A stretch of DNA of 47,785 bases from Pseudomonadota bacterium (GTDB lineage: Bacteria > Pseudomonadota > Gammaproteobacteria > Acidiferrobacterales > Acidiferrobacteraceae), in the NCBI GenBank assembly GCA_021794275.1, contig JAJYRD010000053.1, positions 1-47,785 on the forward strand, given 5' to 3'. Numbering within the stretch: the stretch's first letter is position 1; the number at the start of each line of letters is the position of its first letter. The notes beneath the pieces are model-generated. The model made no database searches. It was given only the letters and a program-made list of their open reading frames with translations, and was not told the origin of the DNA. This document shows, one piece after another, positions 19,086-30,132 of the stretch. A program made the position numbers and the translations under genes.

Positions 19086-20201
19086 TCAAGACAATGCCTT
19101 GATCGGGATCACAGGTGCTGCAGCCGCACGGCGCTTCAGTTCCTCACGCACCGCCCGCTCGAGGGTATCGACCAGTTCCGCGTTGGTCACCTTGCTATGC
19201 GGTTTGCCATCCTTGTAGAGCAGGTTGGGAGAACCCCCGGCGAGCCCCACCTGGACCTCCTTGGCCTCACCTGGTCCGTTGACGACGCAGCCTATCACCG
19301 CCACGTCGATCGAGTCCTGCACGTCCTCGAGTCGCGCCTCCAAGGCATTCACGGTGCCGATGACATCGAATTCCTGGCGCGAGCACGACGGGCAGGCTAT
19401 GAGATTCACGCCCTTCTTGCGCAGCTTCAGGCTTTTCAGTATCTCGAACCCGACCTTCACCTCTTCTACGGGATCGGCGGCAAGGGAGATTCTGAGCGTA
19501 TCACCTATCCCATCGGCGAGCAGCATCCCTATGCCAATCGCGGATTTCACCGTGCCACCCCGCAGAGCGCCCGCCTCGGTGATGCCGAGATGCAGGGGCT
19601 GCTCAGTCAGGGTCGCCATTTTGCGATAGGCTGCCACGGCCATGGCGATATTGGAGGCCTTGAGGCTCACCTTGTAGTCGTGGAAGTTCAGCCGCTCCAG
19701 AATCTCCATGTGGCGCAACGCCGACTCGACGAGTGCGTCGGCGTTGGGCTCCCCATACTTCTTTTGGAGATCCTTCTCGAGAGAGCCCGCGTTCACGCCT
19801 ATACGAATACTGATCCCCCGATCCCGCGCCGCCTCCACCACCTGGCGCACGCGGTCCTCACGCCCGATATTCCCCGGGTTGATGCGCAGACAATCGGCGC
19901 CGAGCTTGGCAACCTCCAGAGCGATGCGATAATCGAAGTGGATGTCCGTCACAAGCGGCACGTCCACCGCCTTACGGATCTCCGCGAAAGCCTGCGCGGC
20001 CTCCATAGTCGGAATCGACACGCGCACGATGTCGGCGCCCGCGGCCGCAAGCCGCTGGATCTGCGCTACCGTCGCCGCAACATCGCAAGTCTCGGTGTTG
20101 GTCATGCTTTGTACGCTGATCGGGGCATCGCCCCCGACTGCCACGCGCCCTACATGGATCATGCGGCTTTTACGGCGCTTAATCTCGGTCGTCTCGTGCA
20201 T
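19086..20201 (-). CDS. ispG: 4-hydroxy-3-methylbut-2-enyl diphosphate synthase
   Basis: Penultimate enzyme of the MEP isoprenoid pathway, a [4Fe-4S] reductase. The 371-residue protein has the TIM-barrel domain and the C-terminal cluster ligands C270 and C273 ([10 protein letters not shown]), C305 ([12 protein letters not shown]) and E312. Its length is that of the short proteobacterial form. As an iron-sulfur enzyme it depends on the Isc system encoded upstream. The upstream gene rodZ ends 16 nt before its ATG. Confidence 0.98.
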   Translation of the reverse strand: MHETTEIKRRKSRMIHVGRVAVGGDAPISVQSMTNTETCDVAATVAQIQRLAAAGADIVRVSIPTMEAAQAFAEIRKAVDVPLVTDIHFDYRIALEVAKLGADCLRINPGNIGREDRVRQVVEAARDRGISIRIGVNAGSLEKDLQKKYGEPNADALVESALRHMEILERLNFHDYKVSLKASNIAMAVAAYRKMATLTEQPLHLGITEAGALRGGTVKSAIGIGMLLADGIGDTLRISLAADPVEEVKVGFEILKSLKLRKKGVNLIACPSCSRQEFDVIGTVNALEARLEDVQDSIDVAVIGCVVNGPGEAKEVQVGLAGGSPNLLYKDGKPHSKVTNAELVDTLERAVREELKRRAAAAPVIPIKALS

Positions 20202-20217
20202 AAATTTGTGATCCCGC

Positions 20218-21300
20218 TTATGGGTCGACTGTTATCCGTACATTCTGTCCCGCCTGGGCCTTCGGCAAGACAACCGCGCGGCCCCCGATGCTGACCGCAA
20301 CGCCCCGGCTTTGGCTCAGAGTCACATGGAACGGGGCGCGGCCCATCATCTGTATCGCCTTACCGGGGGCGATCCGCCCCGCCATGAGCCGCACCCCGCG
20401 CGCATCCCGTACTGTGACACGTACCGCGCCGTCATTGGCCTGGATACGCAACCCGACATAGGTATGGCCCTGCGGCAAGCTTACCAATCCTCCGGGGTTC
20501 GGTACAGCAATGGACGATGGAGCCACGGTCTCGGTAACGGCCGGGGGCCGGCCACGAGGGACGTGCAGCGGCGCCTGCCGGACGCCCTCTGGCCCCACAC
20601 CCAAGCGCGCGGCATGCGTAACGGTCTGCCGGCCAGAGGATGGGCGGCGACTCCCGGGCCTTGGGGGACGCACCATCTTGGGGGGCGATTTTTTAAACAC
20701 GGGATGAGGCTGTTGCAGAAGCGAACCCGGTGCACGTGGCTGCGCGGGCGGCGCGGGAGCGGGTGTCGACCCATCCGGGGCCGCAAGCGGGAAGGTGCGT
20801 GTGTCACCCCGGCGACTGCCGGCCGCCGCCAAACTCGTCAAGCGCGGTGGTAGCACGCCAGTAAGCTCCGCCGGGGCCGCCTGCGAGGTCGGAACATGCG
20901 CATGCGAGCGCGGGCGCTCGTGCCACAACACCATGCCCACGAGGATGCCAATCAGGAGCAAACCGTACAGGAAAGGTCCCACGCCGACCTCGCGCTTCTT
21001 CACGACCGGCGACGGCATGCGCCGCGGAGGCGCATTGCCCTCTTGGGACATACGGGCCTTCGCGAACTCTTGGGGATCGAGGCCGAGCAGCTGCGCATAG
21101 CTACGCAGATAGCCGCGCACATAGGCCGCCGGCGGCAAATCCTCGCGCCGACCGGTCTCGAGCGCCGTCACTTGATGGGGCGCAAGCCGCAGGCGCAACG
21201 CGACCTGTTCCACGGTCCACCCCGCGCGTTCCCGGGCCAAGCGCAGCCGCTCACCAGGACTGACCCCGACCTCGTTGTTCGCCGGTCCCTCAGTGTCCAA
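20218..21300 (-). CDS. rodZ: RodZ-like cell-shape protein
   Basis: A 360-residue bitopic membrane protein: N-terminal HTH of the RodZ type (about 14-75, [20 protein letters not shown]), basic juxtamembrane stretch, one span (108-126), a long Pro/Arg-rich periplasmic linker (about 135-270) and a C-terminal DUF4115 beta domain. Family knowledge: RodZ anchors MreB and helps set rod shape. The start codon is TTG at 21300, inside the last codons of pilW, with GAGGG about 9 nt upstream. Confidence 0.92.
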   Translation of the reverse strand: MDTEGPANNEVGVSPGERLRLARERAGWTVEQVALRLRLAPHQVTALETGRREDLPPAAYVRGYLRSYAQLLGLDPQEFAKARMSQEGNAPPRRMPSPVVKKREVGVGPFLYGLLLIGILVGMVLWHERPRSHAHVPTSQAAPAELTGVLPPRLTSLAAAGSRRGDTRTFPLAAPDGSTPAPAPPAQPRAPGSLLQQPHPVFKKSPPKMVRPPRPGSRRPSSGRQTVTHAARLGVGPEGVRQAPLHVPRGRPPAVTETVAPSSIAVPNPGGLVSLPQGHTYVGLRIQANDGAVRVTVRDARGVRLMAGRIAPGKAIQMMGRAPFHVTLSQSRGVAVSIGGRAVVLPKAQAGQNVRITVDP

Positions 21301-22069
21301 TCAGGCGACCCTCACGCTGCCACTGGACAACGGTACGCGCCTGCGCGCTTTGCGGATAGCTCTCCAGCAAACGGGTGGCACAATAGTGCGTAAATCGGGC
21401 ATCCTTCAAGGCCCGCCCGATGCGTACCCCGAGGAACAAGGCCCGCGCGCCGCGGGCCCGCTGGAGGTATTGGGCAAGGTCGCTCTTGGCGCGCGCGTAG
21501 CGATGCCTTTCATAACGCAGGCGCGCCAAATAGTAATAAGGCGCCGCCAGTTCCGGGGCGAGCGCTTGGGCGCGATGGAAATAATGGATGGCGCCCTTCT
21601 CGTTCGGGACCTTCAAGAGACACACGGCCATATTGAGATCGGCGAGCTGCGGCGTGGGATAAAGCGGCGAGTGGAGCGCAGTCCGGAAGTGCTTGAGGCC
21701 CCGCCCGATCTGCCCCGTATCGCAGAGGAACGCTCCGTAGTTGTTCTGCAGGCTGCCGTCGTGCGGGTGATGGGCGATTCCTCGGCGAAAATAGCGTTCC
21801 GCCTTCAGGGGCTCGCGCAGGCGCTCCTCCACGATGCCCATCGCGTTATTCGCCGCCGCATCGGTGCGGTCCAGGGCCAGCGCATGCGCAAGTTCATTGC
21901 GGGCAAGCCCAAGCTGTCCCTGGCGCATGTATCCGACCCCGAGGGCCGTGCGCAATTGGATCAACTTGCGGGTCTGGGGCGACAGCCGCGGGGTGCTCGC
22001 GCAGCCCACGAGGACCAGGATCCCCAGAAGCGTCGCCGCAAATCTAAGACGCATGGATAGGTACCACAC
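21290..22069 (-). CDS. pilW: Type IV pilus biogenesis/stability lipoprotein PilW (PilF)
   Basis: A TPR lipoprotein that assists assembly of the PilQ secretin in the outer membrane. The 259 residues carry a signal with lipobox LVGC (C23) and about five TPR units (residues 45-230). GTG at 22069 is used because GAAGGAG lies 11-12 nt upstream; ATG at 22054 is a possible alternative with no ribosome binding site. It overlaps rlmN by 26 nt with the GTG start and rodZ by 11 nt. Confidence 0.93.
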   Translation of the reverse strand: MWYLSMRLRFAATLLGILVLVGCASTPRLSPQTRKLIQLRTALGVGYMRQGQLGLARNELAHALALDRTDAAANNAMGIVEERLREPLKAERYFRRGIAHHPHDGSLQNNYGAFLCDTGQIGRGLKHFRTALHSPLYPTPQLADLNMAVCLLKVPNEKGAIHYFHRAQALAPELAAPYYYLARLRYERHRYARAKSDLAQYLQRARGARALFLGVRIGRALKDARFTHYCATRLLESYPQSAQARTVVQWQREGRLIGH

Positions 22070-23135
22070 GACGGGTCCGCTCCTTCACCACGCCCGCCAA
22101 CTGCCCGCAGGCGGCGCGTATGCTGTCGCCACGCGTCCGGCGCGTGACTGTGACGAGGCCTGCTGCAAGCAGGATGTCGCGGAACCGGTCGATCACATCG
22201 TCCGGGGATCGTTCGAAACGCGTCCCCGGAAACGGGTTGAAGGGTATGAGATTGACCTTGGCAGGCACGGCACGCAGCAGGCGCGCCAGGGCATGGGCCT
22301 GTTCTGGGGCGTCATTCACACCCGCGAGCATCGCGTACTCGAAGGTCACACGACGGCGCGCATCCTTCGCCACATACCGGCGGCATGCCTGAAGCAGCTC
22401 CGCGATCTTATACTTCTTGTTCAAAGGCACGAGCTTATCCCGCAGCGCGTCGTCGGGGGCATGCAAGGACACCGCGAGACTCACAGGCGCCACCTCGTAG
22501 AGACGATCGAAGGCCGGTACCACGCCCGCCGTGCTGACCGTGACACGCCGGCGCGACAACCCGTACCCCAGGTCATCCAGAAGTATGCGGATCGCAGGCC
22601 CCACTTCCTTCAAATTCAGGAGCGGCTCGCCCATGCCCATGAACACGACGTTCGAGATCACCCGCTCGGAATCATTACGTTCCGCGCGCAGCCGATGTTC
22701 GGCGAACCATACCTGACCCACGATCTCGGCGGCCGTCAGATTCCGGTTGAACCCCTCTTGCGCCGTTGCGCAAAACGCGCAATCGAGCGCACACCCGACC
22801 TGCGAGGATATGCAGAGGGTGTTGCGCTCAGCCTCAGGGATGAAGACTGTCTCGATCGCATTGCCATCGGCGAGCCGCATGACCCATTTGCGCGTCCCGT
22901 CCTCGGACAGGCTTTCCGTGACCATCTCGGGACCCGTGATCGTCGCGCAATCGCCGAGGCGCGCCGCCAGGGCCTTCCCGATATTCGTCATCGCCGCGAA
23001 ATCGGTGATGCCGCGCTGATGAAGCCACGGAAAGATCTGTTGGGCGCGAAACGCGCGCTCGCCCATGGTCGCAAGGAACTGGCCCAAGGCGGCGCGATCA
23101 AGACCAAGCAGATTGACGGGATCAGTCGCGGTCAG
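22044..23135 (-). CDS. rlmN: Dual-specificity 23S rRNA/tRNA methyltransferase RlmN, apparent CTG start
   Basis: A radical-SAM enzyme that methylates A2503 of 23S rRNA and A37 of some tRNAs. The SAM-cluster motif [17 protein letters not shown] and the catalytic C-terminal cysteine segment ([14 protein letters not shown]) are present. The frame has no ATG or GTG near the expected N-terminus; the only in-frame ATG is 108 nt further upstream, deep inside ndk. A CTG at 23135 lies 5 nt after GGGAGG and 11 nt after the ndk stop, and gives a 363-residue protein of normal size beginning [12 protein letters not shown], so it is chosen. Confidence 0.9.
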   Translation of the reverse strand: MTATDPVNLLGLDRAALGQFLATMGERAFRAQQIFPWLHQRGITDFAAMTNIGKALAARLGDCATITGPEMVTESLSEDGTRKWVMRLADGNAIETVFIPEAERNTLCISSQVGCALDCAFCATAQEGFNRNLTAAEIVGQVWFAEHRLRAERNDSERVISNVVFMGMGEPLLNLKEVGPAIRILLDDLGYGLSRRRVTVSTAGVVPAFDRLYEVAPVSLAVSLHAPDDALRDKLVPLNKKYKIAELLQACRRYVAKDARRRVTFEYAMLAGVNDAPEQAHALARLLRAVPAKVNLIPFNPFPGTRFERSPDDVIDRFRDILLAAGLVTVTRRTRGDSIRAACGQLAGVVKERTRRVVPIHAS

Positions 23136-23145
23136 ATCGTCCTCC

Positions 23146-23577
23146 CTATCGGGTACGCGGGCAGATGTCGGTGTCGGCAAAGAAGTAATGGATCTCGCCG
23201 CGCGCGGTCTCCGGCCCGTCGGACCCGTGCACGGCGTTTTCATCGATGCTCGCCGCGAAATCGGCGCGTATGGTCCCCGGGGCCGCCTGTTTCGGGTTGG
23301 TCGCCCCCATGACCTCGCGATGCTTGGCGATAGCGCCCTCGCCCTCCAAAACCTGGACCATGACCGGCCCCGATATCATGAAGGCAACCAGATCCTTAAA
23401 GAACGGGCGCTCCTTGTGGACCGCGTAGAAGCCCTCGGCCTGCGCACGGGTCAATTGCATCATGCGCGCCGCAACGACGCGCAGACCCGCCTTCTCGAAG
23501 CGGTCGTAGATGGCGCCGATTGCGTTTTTGCCCACGGCGTCGGGTTTCACGATAGAAAGCGTGCGTTCAATGGCCAT
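23146..23577 (-). CDS. ndk: Nucleoside diphosphate kinase
   Basis: Moves the gamma phosphate between NTPs and NDPs through a phosphohistidine. The 143 residues include KPDAVGKN and the active H117 in NAVHGSD. It has its own promoter and probably leads the run through rlmN, pilW, rodZ, ispG, hisS, yfgM, bamB and der. Confidence 0.98.
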   Translation of the reverse strand: MAIERTLSIVKPDAVGKNAIGAIYDRFEKAGLRVVAARMMQLTRAQAEGFYAVHKERPFFKDLVAFMISGPVMVQVLEGEGAIAKHREVMGATNPKQAAPGTIRADFAASIDENAVHGSDGPETARGEIHYFFADTDICPRTR

Positions 23578-23619
23578 GCCTGTTCCTTGATTGAAGGGAG
23601 TTCATACCGAAACCGGCGC

Positions 23620-23648
23620 ATTCTAGCGCCTTGGCGGCGGCGCGGCAA
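23620..23648 (-). promoter_or_regulatory. Candidate ndk promoter
   Basis: On the minus strand, TTGCCG (23643-23648), a 17-bp spacer and TAGAAT (23620-23625). The predicted start near 23613 leaves a leader of about 36 nt with AAGGGAG-like and AAGGAAC sequence before the ATG. The 276-nt gap between iscX and ndk contains nothing else I recognise. Confidence 0.6.
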
Positions 23649-23853
23649 TTTCGGGGACCCGCGGGATGCGCGCCCTTATGGTCGAGGCGGGTAATTCAGC
23701 CCCCTTTGCGGGAGCCATTCAGCTCTCCATCACCCCCCCGGCAGAAGTCTTAAGAGGGCGACCCAGGTAGGGGTGACGAGGGGTGATGCGGTATCGTCTT
23801 TAGAGGCGCAAGCGCATCGAGCCTATCCCACGAGCCGCCCGGTCCTGAACGAC

Positions 23854-24060
23854 CTAGTCGGCGTCAGCCTCGTCGATCCACGCCATCTGGATGGCCTCCA
23901 AAAGCTTTTCGCCCGAGCGCCCGGGCTCGTCCTCGAACTCGTCGATATCGAGGACCCAGCGATGCAGATCCGTGAACCGCACGTAGCGGGGATCGACGTC
24001 CGGATGTCGCTCGTGCAACAGGATCGCGATCTCCTCGGCGTCATTCCACTTCAAAACCAT
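23854..24060 (-). CDS. iscX: Fe-S assembly protein IscX
   Basis: A 68-residue acidic protein that matches IscX along its length (LKWNDAEEIAILLHE, DP.YVRFTDLH, EAIQMAWIDE). Family knowledge: IscX binds IscS and iron and tunes the rate of cluster assembly. It is the last gene of the isc run, 13 nt after fdx. Confidence 0.96.
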   Translation of the reverse strand: MVLKWNDAEEIAILLHERHPDVDPRYVRFTDLHRWVLDIDEFEDEPGRSGEKLLEAIQMAWIDEADAD

Positions 24061-24073
24061 GGTCTCTCCTCCA

Positions 24074-24415
24074 TCAACGGTCTTCCGCTACCATGTTGAT
24101 GGTATATTTTGGTATCTCGATGACAAGGTCCTGCCCCTTCGGGACCTTGGCCTGGCAGCTCAAGCGCGAATCGGGCTCGAGACCCCAGGCCTTGTCGAGC
24201 AGGTCCTCCTCCTTATCGGAGGCAGGCTCCAGGGCCTCATAGCCCTGCCGCACCAACACGTGGCAGGTCGTACACGCACAGGCCTTTTCGCAGGCATGCT
24301 CGATCGGAATGCCGGCACGCAACAAAGCGTCGCAAATACTCATACCTTCCGGGCCCTCGATCTCGGCCCCCTCGGGACACATCTGAGCGTGAGGTAAAAC
24401 GCGGATACGGGCCAT
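24074..24415 (-). CDS. fdx: ISC-type [2Fe-2S] ferredoxin
   Basis: A 113-residue adrenodoxin-type ferredoxin that gives electrons for cluster assembly on IscU. The ligands C42, C48, C51 and C87 stand at the same positions as in E. coli Fdx, with an additional C46. The gene overlaps the hscA stop codon by a base. Confidence 0.97.
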   Translation of the reverse strand: MARIRVLPHAQMCPEGAEIEGPEGMSICDALLRAGIPIEHACEKACACTTCHVLVRQGYEALEPASDKEEDLLDKAWGLEPDSRLSCQAKVPKGQDLVIEIPKYTINMVAEDR

Positions 24416-26256
24416 CAGCGGAATTCCGTGACCGACCGGCCCTTCATGGCGCGTTCCAGGCCGGCATCCATGCGGCGCGCGGCGAAACCAGCGCTTGCGC
24501 GGTCGAGGGCTGCGGTCTCCTCGCGGATCCGCTTGGGATCTTCGCCGCCACAGGCCTCCTTCAGGGCCGCGATACGCGCCGCGATAATGTCGTGCTCGCC
24601 GGGCGCCAGAAGGTCGGCGTCTGCGGCGATCGCCGCGCCCACGGCCTCGATCATGCGATCCGCCTCGACCTGCAGTTCACGCAAGGCGCGTGCCGCCGCG
24701 TCGGACTCGGCGCTCGCGATGGAGTCCTGAAGCATGCGCTCGATCTCTGCGTCGGACAGACCGAACGAAGGCCTGACCGTCACGCGGCTCTCCACCCCCG
24801 ACGTCGTCTCCTGCGCTGACACGTTGAGCAGCCCATCGGCGTCCACCTGGAAGGTCACGCGGATACGCGCCGCGCCCGCCACCATAGGGGGAATGCCGCG
24901 GAGCTCGAAACGCGCGAGTGAGCGGCACTCGGCCACCAGATCGCGCTCGCCTTGCACCACATGGATGGCAAGCGCGCCCTGACCATCCTTGTAGGTGGTG
25001 AAGTCCTGGGCCCGGGATGCGGGAATCGGCGAATTGCGCGGGATAATCTTCTCGGTAAGCCCTCCCATGATCTCGATGCCAAGCGACAAAGGGATCACAT
25101 CGAGCAGCAACATGTCAGCAGCGCCGGCATTGCCCGCCAAGAGGTCGGCCTGCCGAGCGGCGCCCATCGCAACCACCCGGTCGGGATCGATGTCATGGAG
25201 GGGGGTCTTGCGGAACAAAGCGCCGACCCGTTCGCGGACGCGGGGGGTGCGTGTGGCGCCCCCCACGAGCACCACCTCGCCGATATCGGCGATCCTGACG
25301 CTCCCATCCTTCAGGACCCGGCGACAGGCTGCGAGTGTCCGATCGATCAAGGGATCGATTGCGGCATCGAGATCAGCGCGCGAGAGGAGACCCACGTAGA
25401 TCGGAGCGACATCGACCGCGACCTCGGTCTCCAGCGTGAGGCGCTCGCGCGCATCACGCGCGGCACGCAATAATCTGCGGATCTCTTCCGGAGACTCTGC
25501 CTTGGCTCCCCGCGCCTTCCAGAGGGCCACGACTGCCGCATCCATGTCGTCTCCACCCAAGGCCGCGTCACCGCCCGTAGCCAAGACCTCGAAGACGCCC
25601 TCGGAAAGCCGCAACAGCGAGACATCGAATGTGCCCCCGCCCAGATCGTAGACGCAATAGAGTCCCTCGGGATTGCGATCAAGGCCGTAGGCCACGGCCG
25701 CCGCCGTCGGTTCGTTCAGAAGCCTCAGGACCTCGACCCCGGCAAGCCGCGCCGCGTCCTTCGTCGCCTGCCGCTGGGCCTCGTCAAAATACGCGGGCAC
25801 GGTGATCACGGCTCCCGAAAGCGGTCCCCCCAGGGTCTCTTCAAGGCGCGCCTTCAGGGCTGCAAGGATCTGCGCCGACACCTCGACCGGCGTCTTGACG
25901 CCGGCTGCAGTCTCGATGCGCACCATGCCCTCGATTCCGCAGGCGAGCCTATAAGGACAGTCCACGACATCCGCGCAGCCGCGCCCCATGAGCCGCTTGG
26001 CCGACGCTATGGTATTCAGGGGGTCCTCGATCTCGGCCTGCTGGGCGGCGCGCCCCACAGTCACCTGCCCGTCGGCATGAAAGCGCACCACCGACGGCAG
26101 CAGCACGTCGCCACGCGCATCCGCGAGGACCACGACCTCGCCTTGGCGTACGGTCGCGATGAGGGAGTTCGTCGTGCCGAGGTCGATGCCAGCGACAAAC
26201 TTCCGGCTGTGCGGGTCCGGCGACTGGCCGGGCTCGCTGATCTGCAAAAGCGCCAT
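24415..26256 (-). CDS. hscA: Fe-S cluster chaperone HscA (Hsp70 family)
   Basis: An Hsp70 dedicated to releasing clusters from IscU. The 613 residues hold the ATPase domain ([12 protein letters not shown] at the N-terminus, [13 protein letters not shown] and [14 protein letters not shown] further on) and the substrate-binding domain with the usual helical lid. It follows hscB with no intergenic base and is translated immediately after it. Confidence 0.97.
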   Translation of the reverse strand: MALLQISEPGQSPDPHSRKFVAGIDLGTTNSLIATVRQGEVVVLADARGDVLLPSVVRFHADGQVTVGRAAQQAEIEDPLNTIASAKRLMGRGCADVVDCPYRLACGIEGMVRIETAAGVKTPVEVSAQILAALKARLEETLGGPLSGAVITVPAYFDEAQRQATKDAARLAGVEVLRLLNEPTAAAVAYGLDRNPEGLYCVYDLGGGTFDVSLLRLSEGVFEVLATGGDAALGGDDMDAAVVALWKARGAKAESPEEIRRLLRAARDARERLTLETEVAVDVAPIYVGLLSRADLDAAIDPLIDRTLAACRRVLKDGSVRIADIGEVVLVGGATRTPRVRERVGALFRKTPLHDIDPDRVVAMGAARQADLLAGNAGAADMLLLDVIPLSLGIEIMGGLTEKIIPRNSPIPASRAQDFTTYKDGQGALAIHVVQGERDLVAECRSLARFELRGIPPMVAGAARIRVTFQVDADGLLNVSAQETTSGVESRVTVRPSFGLSDAEIERMLQDSIASAESDAAARALRELQVEADRMIEAVGAAIAADADLLAPGEHDIIAARIAALKEACGGEDPKRIREETAALDRASAGFAARRMDAGLERAMKGRSVTEFR

Positions 26257-26775
26257 CTACAGGGCCTCGGCCGTGGCGCAGTCGAGCTCGCGCGTGAAGC
26301 GTTCCAGAAACTGCAGCTCGCGCACGAGTACGCGTGCGCGCCCGAGGTCCGTGGCCCGTTCGTCGCCCAGAACCCGGGCGAGCTCCGACTCCTTGGCGTC
26401 GCGGCTTTCCGCCACTTCGGCGGCGAGCGCCGTAAGTTCCTCGGGCCGCGCCGCGCCCTCCTCCAGGCGTTCGCGCCAGACCATCTGTTCCATGAGGAAG
26501 GCCCCATCCATGTTCGTATCGGTCTCCTCGTCCGTCGAAATCCCGCGCAGCGAAAGAAGGTGGCGCGCGCGAGAGACCGGATCGCGCAAGACCTTCAGGC
26601 CGTCGTTCAAATCAGCACTCATGGCGACCGCGCGCCTGCGTTCCTCGCTCGTGCCTTGGGCAAAGCGATCCGGATGCCAGACCCGGATGCGCTCCCTGTG
26701 GCGCGCGGCAAGCTCCTTCGGATCGATGTCGAATTGCGCCGGCAGCTCGAACAAATCGAAATAATTGCGCGCCAT
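26257..26775 (-). CDS. hscB: Fe-S co-chaperone HscB (J-protein)
   Basis: A 172-residue J-domain protein that delivers IscU to HscA and stimulates its ATPase. The HPD triad is at 34-36 (RVWHPDRFA), and the C-terminal three-helix IscU-binding domain is complete. It lies between iscA and hscA in the conserved order. Confidence 0.97.
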   Translation of the reverse strand: MARNYFDLFELPAQFDIDPKELAARHRERIRVWHPDRFAQGTSEERRRAVAMSADLNDGLKVLRDPVSRARHLLSLRGISTDEETDTNMDGAFLMEQMVWRERLEEGAARPEELTALAAEVAESRDAKESELARVLGDERATDLGRARVLVRELQFLERFTRELDCATAEAL

Positions 26776-26784
26776 GCCCGCCCC

Positions 26785-27108
26785 CTATACGCTGAAGCTT
26801 TCGCCGCAGCCGCAGGTCTCCTTCTGATTGGGGTTCTGGAATCTGAACCCCTCATTCAGGCCTTCGCGCGTATAGTCGAGGACCGTCCCATCCAGATAGA
26901 CGAGGCTCTTCTTGTCGATCAGGACCTTGATCCCGTGACTCTCGAAGACCGTATCCTCCAAAGCGATCTGATCGGCGTATTCGAGTACATAGGCCATGCC
27001 CGAGCAGCCGCTTGTACGCACCCCCAGGCGCAGGCCGGCGCCGTGCCCCCGCTTGTCCAAGGACCGCCGTATGTGCTTGGCGGCACTTTCGGTCAACGTC
27101 ACTGCCAT
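26785..27108 (-). CDS. iscA: A-type Fe-S carrier IscA
   Basis: A 107-residue carrier that passes iron or [4Fe-4S] clusters to target enzymes. The three ligands C35, C99 and C101 ([18 protein letters not shown]) are at the family positions. It lies 12 nt after iscU. Confidence 0.98.
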   Translation of the reverse strand: MAVTLTESAAKHIRRSLDKRGHGAGLRLGVRTSGCSGMAYVLEYADQIALEDTVFESHGIKVLIDKKSLVYLDGTVLDYTREGLNEGFRFQNPNQKETCGCGESFSV

Positions 27109-27120
27109 CGCCCCGCCCCC

Positions 27121-27525
27121 TTATGCCGCGTCGACGCTCTCGTCCTTGCCGCTCTTCTTGCGATAATCGGCGATCGCCGCCTTGATGGCGTCCTCCGCCA
27201 ACACCGAACAATGGATTTTGACCGGCGGTAGCGCCAGCTCCTCGGCGATGTCGGTGTTCTTGATCTTTCCGGCCTCATCCAAGGTCTTGCCCCTGACCCA
27301 CTCGGTCAAAAGCGAGCTCGAGGCAATGGCGCTCCCGCACCCATAGGTCTTGAAGCGTGCCTCTTCGATCACGCCGTCGTCATTCACGCGGATCTGCAAC
27401 TTCATCACATCGCCACAGGCCGGCGCGCCCACCATGCCGGTCCCGATCGACGGGTCGGCCTTGTCGAATGAGCCGACGTTGCGCGGGTTCTCATAATGAT
27501 CCAACACCTTGCTACCGTATGCCAT
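27121..27525 (-). CDS. iscU: Fe-S scaffold protein IscU
   Basis: A 134-residue scaffold on which clusters are built. Ligands C37, C63 and C106, D39, and the HscA-recognition motif LPPVK (99-103) are all present. The gene lies 30 nt downstream of iscS. Confidence 0.98.
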   Translation of the reverse strand: MAYGSKVLDHYENPRNVGSFDKADPSIGTGMVGAPACGDVMKLQIRVNDDGVIEEARFKTYGCGSAIASSSLLTEWVRGKTLDEAGKIKNTDIAEELALPPVKIHCSVLAEDAIKAAIADYRKKSGKDESVDAA

Positions 27526-27555
27526 ATCGCTCTCCTTCCCGTATTCAAACCGAAA

Positions 27556-28770
27556 CTAATGGGCGGCCCACTGCACCGAATTCAGGTCGATCCCGTCCTT
27601 GTACATCTCCCACAACGGCGAAAGCTCCCGCAGGCGGCCGATCTTCTCGTGCAGCAAACGGATCGTGTACTCCACGTCCTCGTCGGTCGTGAAACGCCCC
27701 ATGGTGAAGCGAATCGAGCTATGCGCGAGCTCATCATTACGCCCAAGCGCGCGCAGCACATAGGAGGGCTCGAGGCTGGCCGACGTACACGCCGACCCTG
27801 AGGAAACCGCGAGCTCCTTCAACGCCATGATGAGCGATTCGCCCTCGACGAAATTGAAGCTGATATTGAGGTTGCCCGGGATTCGCCGCTCCAGGTCGCC
27901 GTTCACATAGACCTCCTCGATGTCGGAGAGGCCTTCGAGCAGACGCGCGCGCAGAACCTTCAGGCGCGCCGCCTCCGCATCCATCTCCTCGCGCGCGAGC
28001 CTGAAGGCCTCGCCCATCCCGACAATCTGGTGGGTCGCAAGCGTCCCTGATCGCATGCCGCGCTCATGGCCGCCACCATGCATCTGGGCCTCCAGACGCA
28101 CCCGCGGCTTGCGCCGGACGTATAGCGCGCCTATGCCCTTTGGCCCATAGACCTTGTGCGCACTCAAAGACAGCAGATCGACTCCGAGGGCATTGACGTC
28201 GATCGGGATCTTGCCCGCGCTTTGCGCGGCATCTGAGTGAAAAATGATGCCGCGAGGTTTTACGACACGGCCGATAGCCGCCAGATCCTGGATCACCCCG
28301 ATCTCGTTGTTCACATGCATGACCGACACCAGGATGGTGTCAGGGCGCAGCGCCGCCTCGAGCTTGCCAAGGTCGAGAAGACCATTGGACTCCGGCTCCA
28401 GATAGGTCACCTCGAAACCCTCGCGCTCCAGCTGGCGGGTGGTATCGAGTATGGCCTTATGCTCGGTCTTGACGGTTACGATGTGGCGCCCCTTGTTCTG
28501 GTAAAAGCGGGCCACACCCTTCAGGGCCAGGTTATCCGATTCGGTGGCACCCGATGTCCACACGATCTCTTTGGGGTCGGCGTGTATCAAGGCCGCGACG
28601 TCGGCACGGGCCCGCTCCACGGCCTTTTCCGCATCCCACCCGAACGCGTGGGACCGTGACGCCGGGTTCCCGAAGTCCCCTTCCATGGTCAAATAGCGAC
28701 ACATGACCCGGGCCACCCGTGGGTCCACCGGCGTGGTGGCCGAATAATCAAGATAAATCGGCTTTCTCAT
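27556..28770 (-). CDS. iscS: Cysteine desulfurase IscS
   Basis: A PLP enzyme that takes sulfur from cysteine for clusters and tRNA thiolation. With the ATG at 28770 the protein has 404 residues and begins [19 protein letters not shown] lysine K206 ([10 protein letters not shown]) and the persulfide C328 (SSGSACTS) then fall at the E. coli positions. GGGAG lies 6 nt upstream of this start; earlier ATGs at 28782 and 28794 are less likely. The start lies 23 nt inside the end of iscR, a tight overlap. Confidence 0.97.
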   Translation of the reverse strand: MRKPIYLDYSATTPVDPRVARVMCRYLTMEGDFGNPASRSHAFGWDAEKAVERARADVAALIHADPKEIVWTSGATESDNLALKGVARFYQNKGRHIVTVKTEHKAILDTTRQLEREGFEVTYLEPESNGLLDLGKLEAALRPDTILVSVMHVNNEIGVIQDLAAIGRVVKPRGIIFHSDAAQSAGKIPIDVNALGVDLLSLSAHKVYGPKGIGALYVRRKPRVRLEAQMHGGGHERGMRSGTLATHQIVGMGEAFRLAREEMDAEAARLKVLRARLLEGLSDIEEVYVNGDLERRIPGNLNISFNFVEGESLIMALKELAVSSGSACTSASLEPSYVLRALGRNDELAHSSIRFTMGRFTTDEDVEYTIRLLHEKIGRLRELSPLWEMYKDGIDLNSVQWAAH

Positions 28771-29251
28771 ACCTGCTCCCATTCGCGACTTCATTCCTCG
28801 GGATCCCGGCCCTTGGCCGCTTGGCCTGCCGTAGCACCACCTCTTGCACCTCGGGTTCCGTCACCAAGGTCGCGAGCGTAATACCATCCAAAAACTCGTA
28901 GATCCGCCGGCTCAATTCCGACCACAGCTGATGGGTCAGACAGCGTTCCTCGCCGTGACAGTTCTTTTCGCCCCCGCAACGGGTGGCATCGATGTTTTCA
29001 TTGATGGCCATCACGATCTGGGCGACCGAGATCTGAGCGGCCGGCAGCGCCAAGCTGTAGCCGCCGCCAGGACCACGCACGCTCGCCACGAGCCCCTTGC
29101 GCCGCAACTTCGCGAAGAGCTGCTCCAGATAAGACAAAGAGATCCCCTGGCGGGTCGCGATATCAGCCAACGCGACCGTGTCGTGATGTTGGTGCACGGC
29201 CAGATCCAGCATGGCCGTGACCGCATAGCGTCCCTTGGTAGTCAGTTTCAT
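28748..29251 (-). CDS. iscR: Fe-S cluster regulator IscR
   Basis: An Rrf2-family repressor/activator that senses cluster supply. The 167 residues have the winged HTH (1-75) and the [2Fe-2S] ligands C92, C98, C104 with H107 ([18 protein letters not shown]). The C-terminus is somewhat long and runs over the iscS start. A type-1-like IscR site covers its own promoter, so classical autorepression is expected. Confidence 0.97.
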   Translation of the reverse strand: MKLTTKGRYAVTAMLDLAVHQHHDTVALADIATRQGISLSYLEQLFAKLRRKGLVASVRGPGGGYSLALPAAQISVAQIVMAINENIDATRCGGEKNCHGEERCLTHQLWSELSRRIYEFLDGITLATLVTEPEVQEVVLRQAKRPRAGIPRNEVANGSRYEKADLS

Positions 29252-29282
29252 TAGCGCCTCAGGGCGTTGTCTCTACATAACC

Positions 29283-29311
29283 AATGTGTCATACCCGAGC
29301 GAATTAGTCAA
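29283..29311 (-). promoter_or_regulatory. Candidate iscR promoter
   Basis: On the minus strand, TTGACT (29306-29311), a 17-bp spacer and CACATT (29283-29288). The -35 box lies inside the IscR site. The leader carries GAGG about 6 nt before the iscR ATG. Confidence 0.55.
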
Positions 29312-29315
29312 CTAT
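29291..29315 (-). promoter_or_regulatory. IscR type-1-like binding site at iscR
   Basis: This 25-bp stretch on the minus strand starts ATAGTTGACTAATTC and ends GGGTAT. It agrees with the E. coli type-1 consensus, as I remember it, at 23 of 25 positions. It covers the iscR -35 box and reaches into the last codons of cysE. Confidence 0.75.
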
Positions 29316-30126
29316 TATGTTCGGGGGCGTGCGGGGCAGACGTCTCCTGCTCGGGGCCTGAGACCCCATTCGCGCGACGGGTCGCGACGTCCATCAGACC
29401 ACTAAGCGGTATCCCGGCCTTGCGCAATTCCTCGCAAAGAGTCCCCATCCGTCGGTCAACTAAAGCCAAATGATCGAGCACACGGTCTATGGCCTGCGCC
29501 ACGGGGTCCGGCATCTGTGCGGCCTGGCCGTAGGCCTCGAAACCGATCTTCTGTGCAAGCGCCGCCCGTGCCCGCTCGCGCTCGCTGCGCTTCACCACCA
29601 CCTGGCCCGGGATACCCACGACCGTGGCGCCTGCCGGCACATCCTTCACCACCACCGAGTTGGACCCTATGCGCGCCCCGTCACCCACCGTGATGGGGCC
29701 CAAGACCTTCGCCCCGGCCCCGACCACGACGTTATTGCCAAGCGTCGGGTGGCGCTTCTCAGGCTGCCAACTCGTCCCACCGAGCGTGACTCCCTGATAA
29801 AGGGTGCAATCGTCGCCGACCTCGGCGGTCTCACCGATGACGACGCCAAGCCCATGATCTATAAAAAACCGCCGTCCGATGCGGGCGCCTGGGTGGATCT
29901 CGATGCCTGTCAGGAAACGCGACAAACGCGCCACCGCCTGCGCCAACCAGCGCCATTTGCGCCGCCAGAGACTATGCGCCACCCGGTGCAACATGAGCGC
30001 ATGGATACCGGGGTATAAGGTCGCCACGTCGAACCGCGAACGCGCCGCTGGATCGCGCGCTAGGATACTGGCAAAATACCCTTTTGCCGCGACCGACCCG
30101 GCCTGCTCGAGCTCTGTCTTCCCCAT
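29308..30126 (-). CDS. cysE: Serine O-acetyltransferase
   Basis: Makes O-acetylserine, the direct precursor of cysteine. The 272 residues start with the helical domain ([20 protein letters not shown]) followed by left-handed beta-helix hexapeptide repeats ([40 protein letters not shown]) with the catalytic His/Asp region. Placement directly upstream of iscR, with an IscR-like site over its promoter, links cysteine supply to cluster demand. No ribosome binding site can fit between promoter and ATG. Confidence 0.96.
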   Translation of the reverse strand: MGKTELEQAGSVAAKGYFASILARDPAARSRFDVATLYPGIHALMLHRVAHSLWRRKWRWLAQAVARLSRFLTGIEIHPGARIGRRFFIDHGLGVVIGETAEVGDDCTLYQGVTLGGTSWQPEKRHPTLGNNVVVGAGAKVLGPITVGDGARIGSNSVVVKDVPAGATVVGIPGQVVVKRSERERARAALAQKIGFEAYGQAAQMPDPVAQAIDRVLDHLALVDRRMGTLCEELRKAGIPLSGLMDVATRRANGVSGPEQETSAPHAPEHNS

Positions 30127-30132
30127 CGGCCC

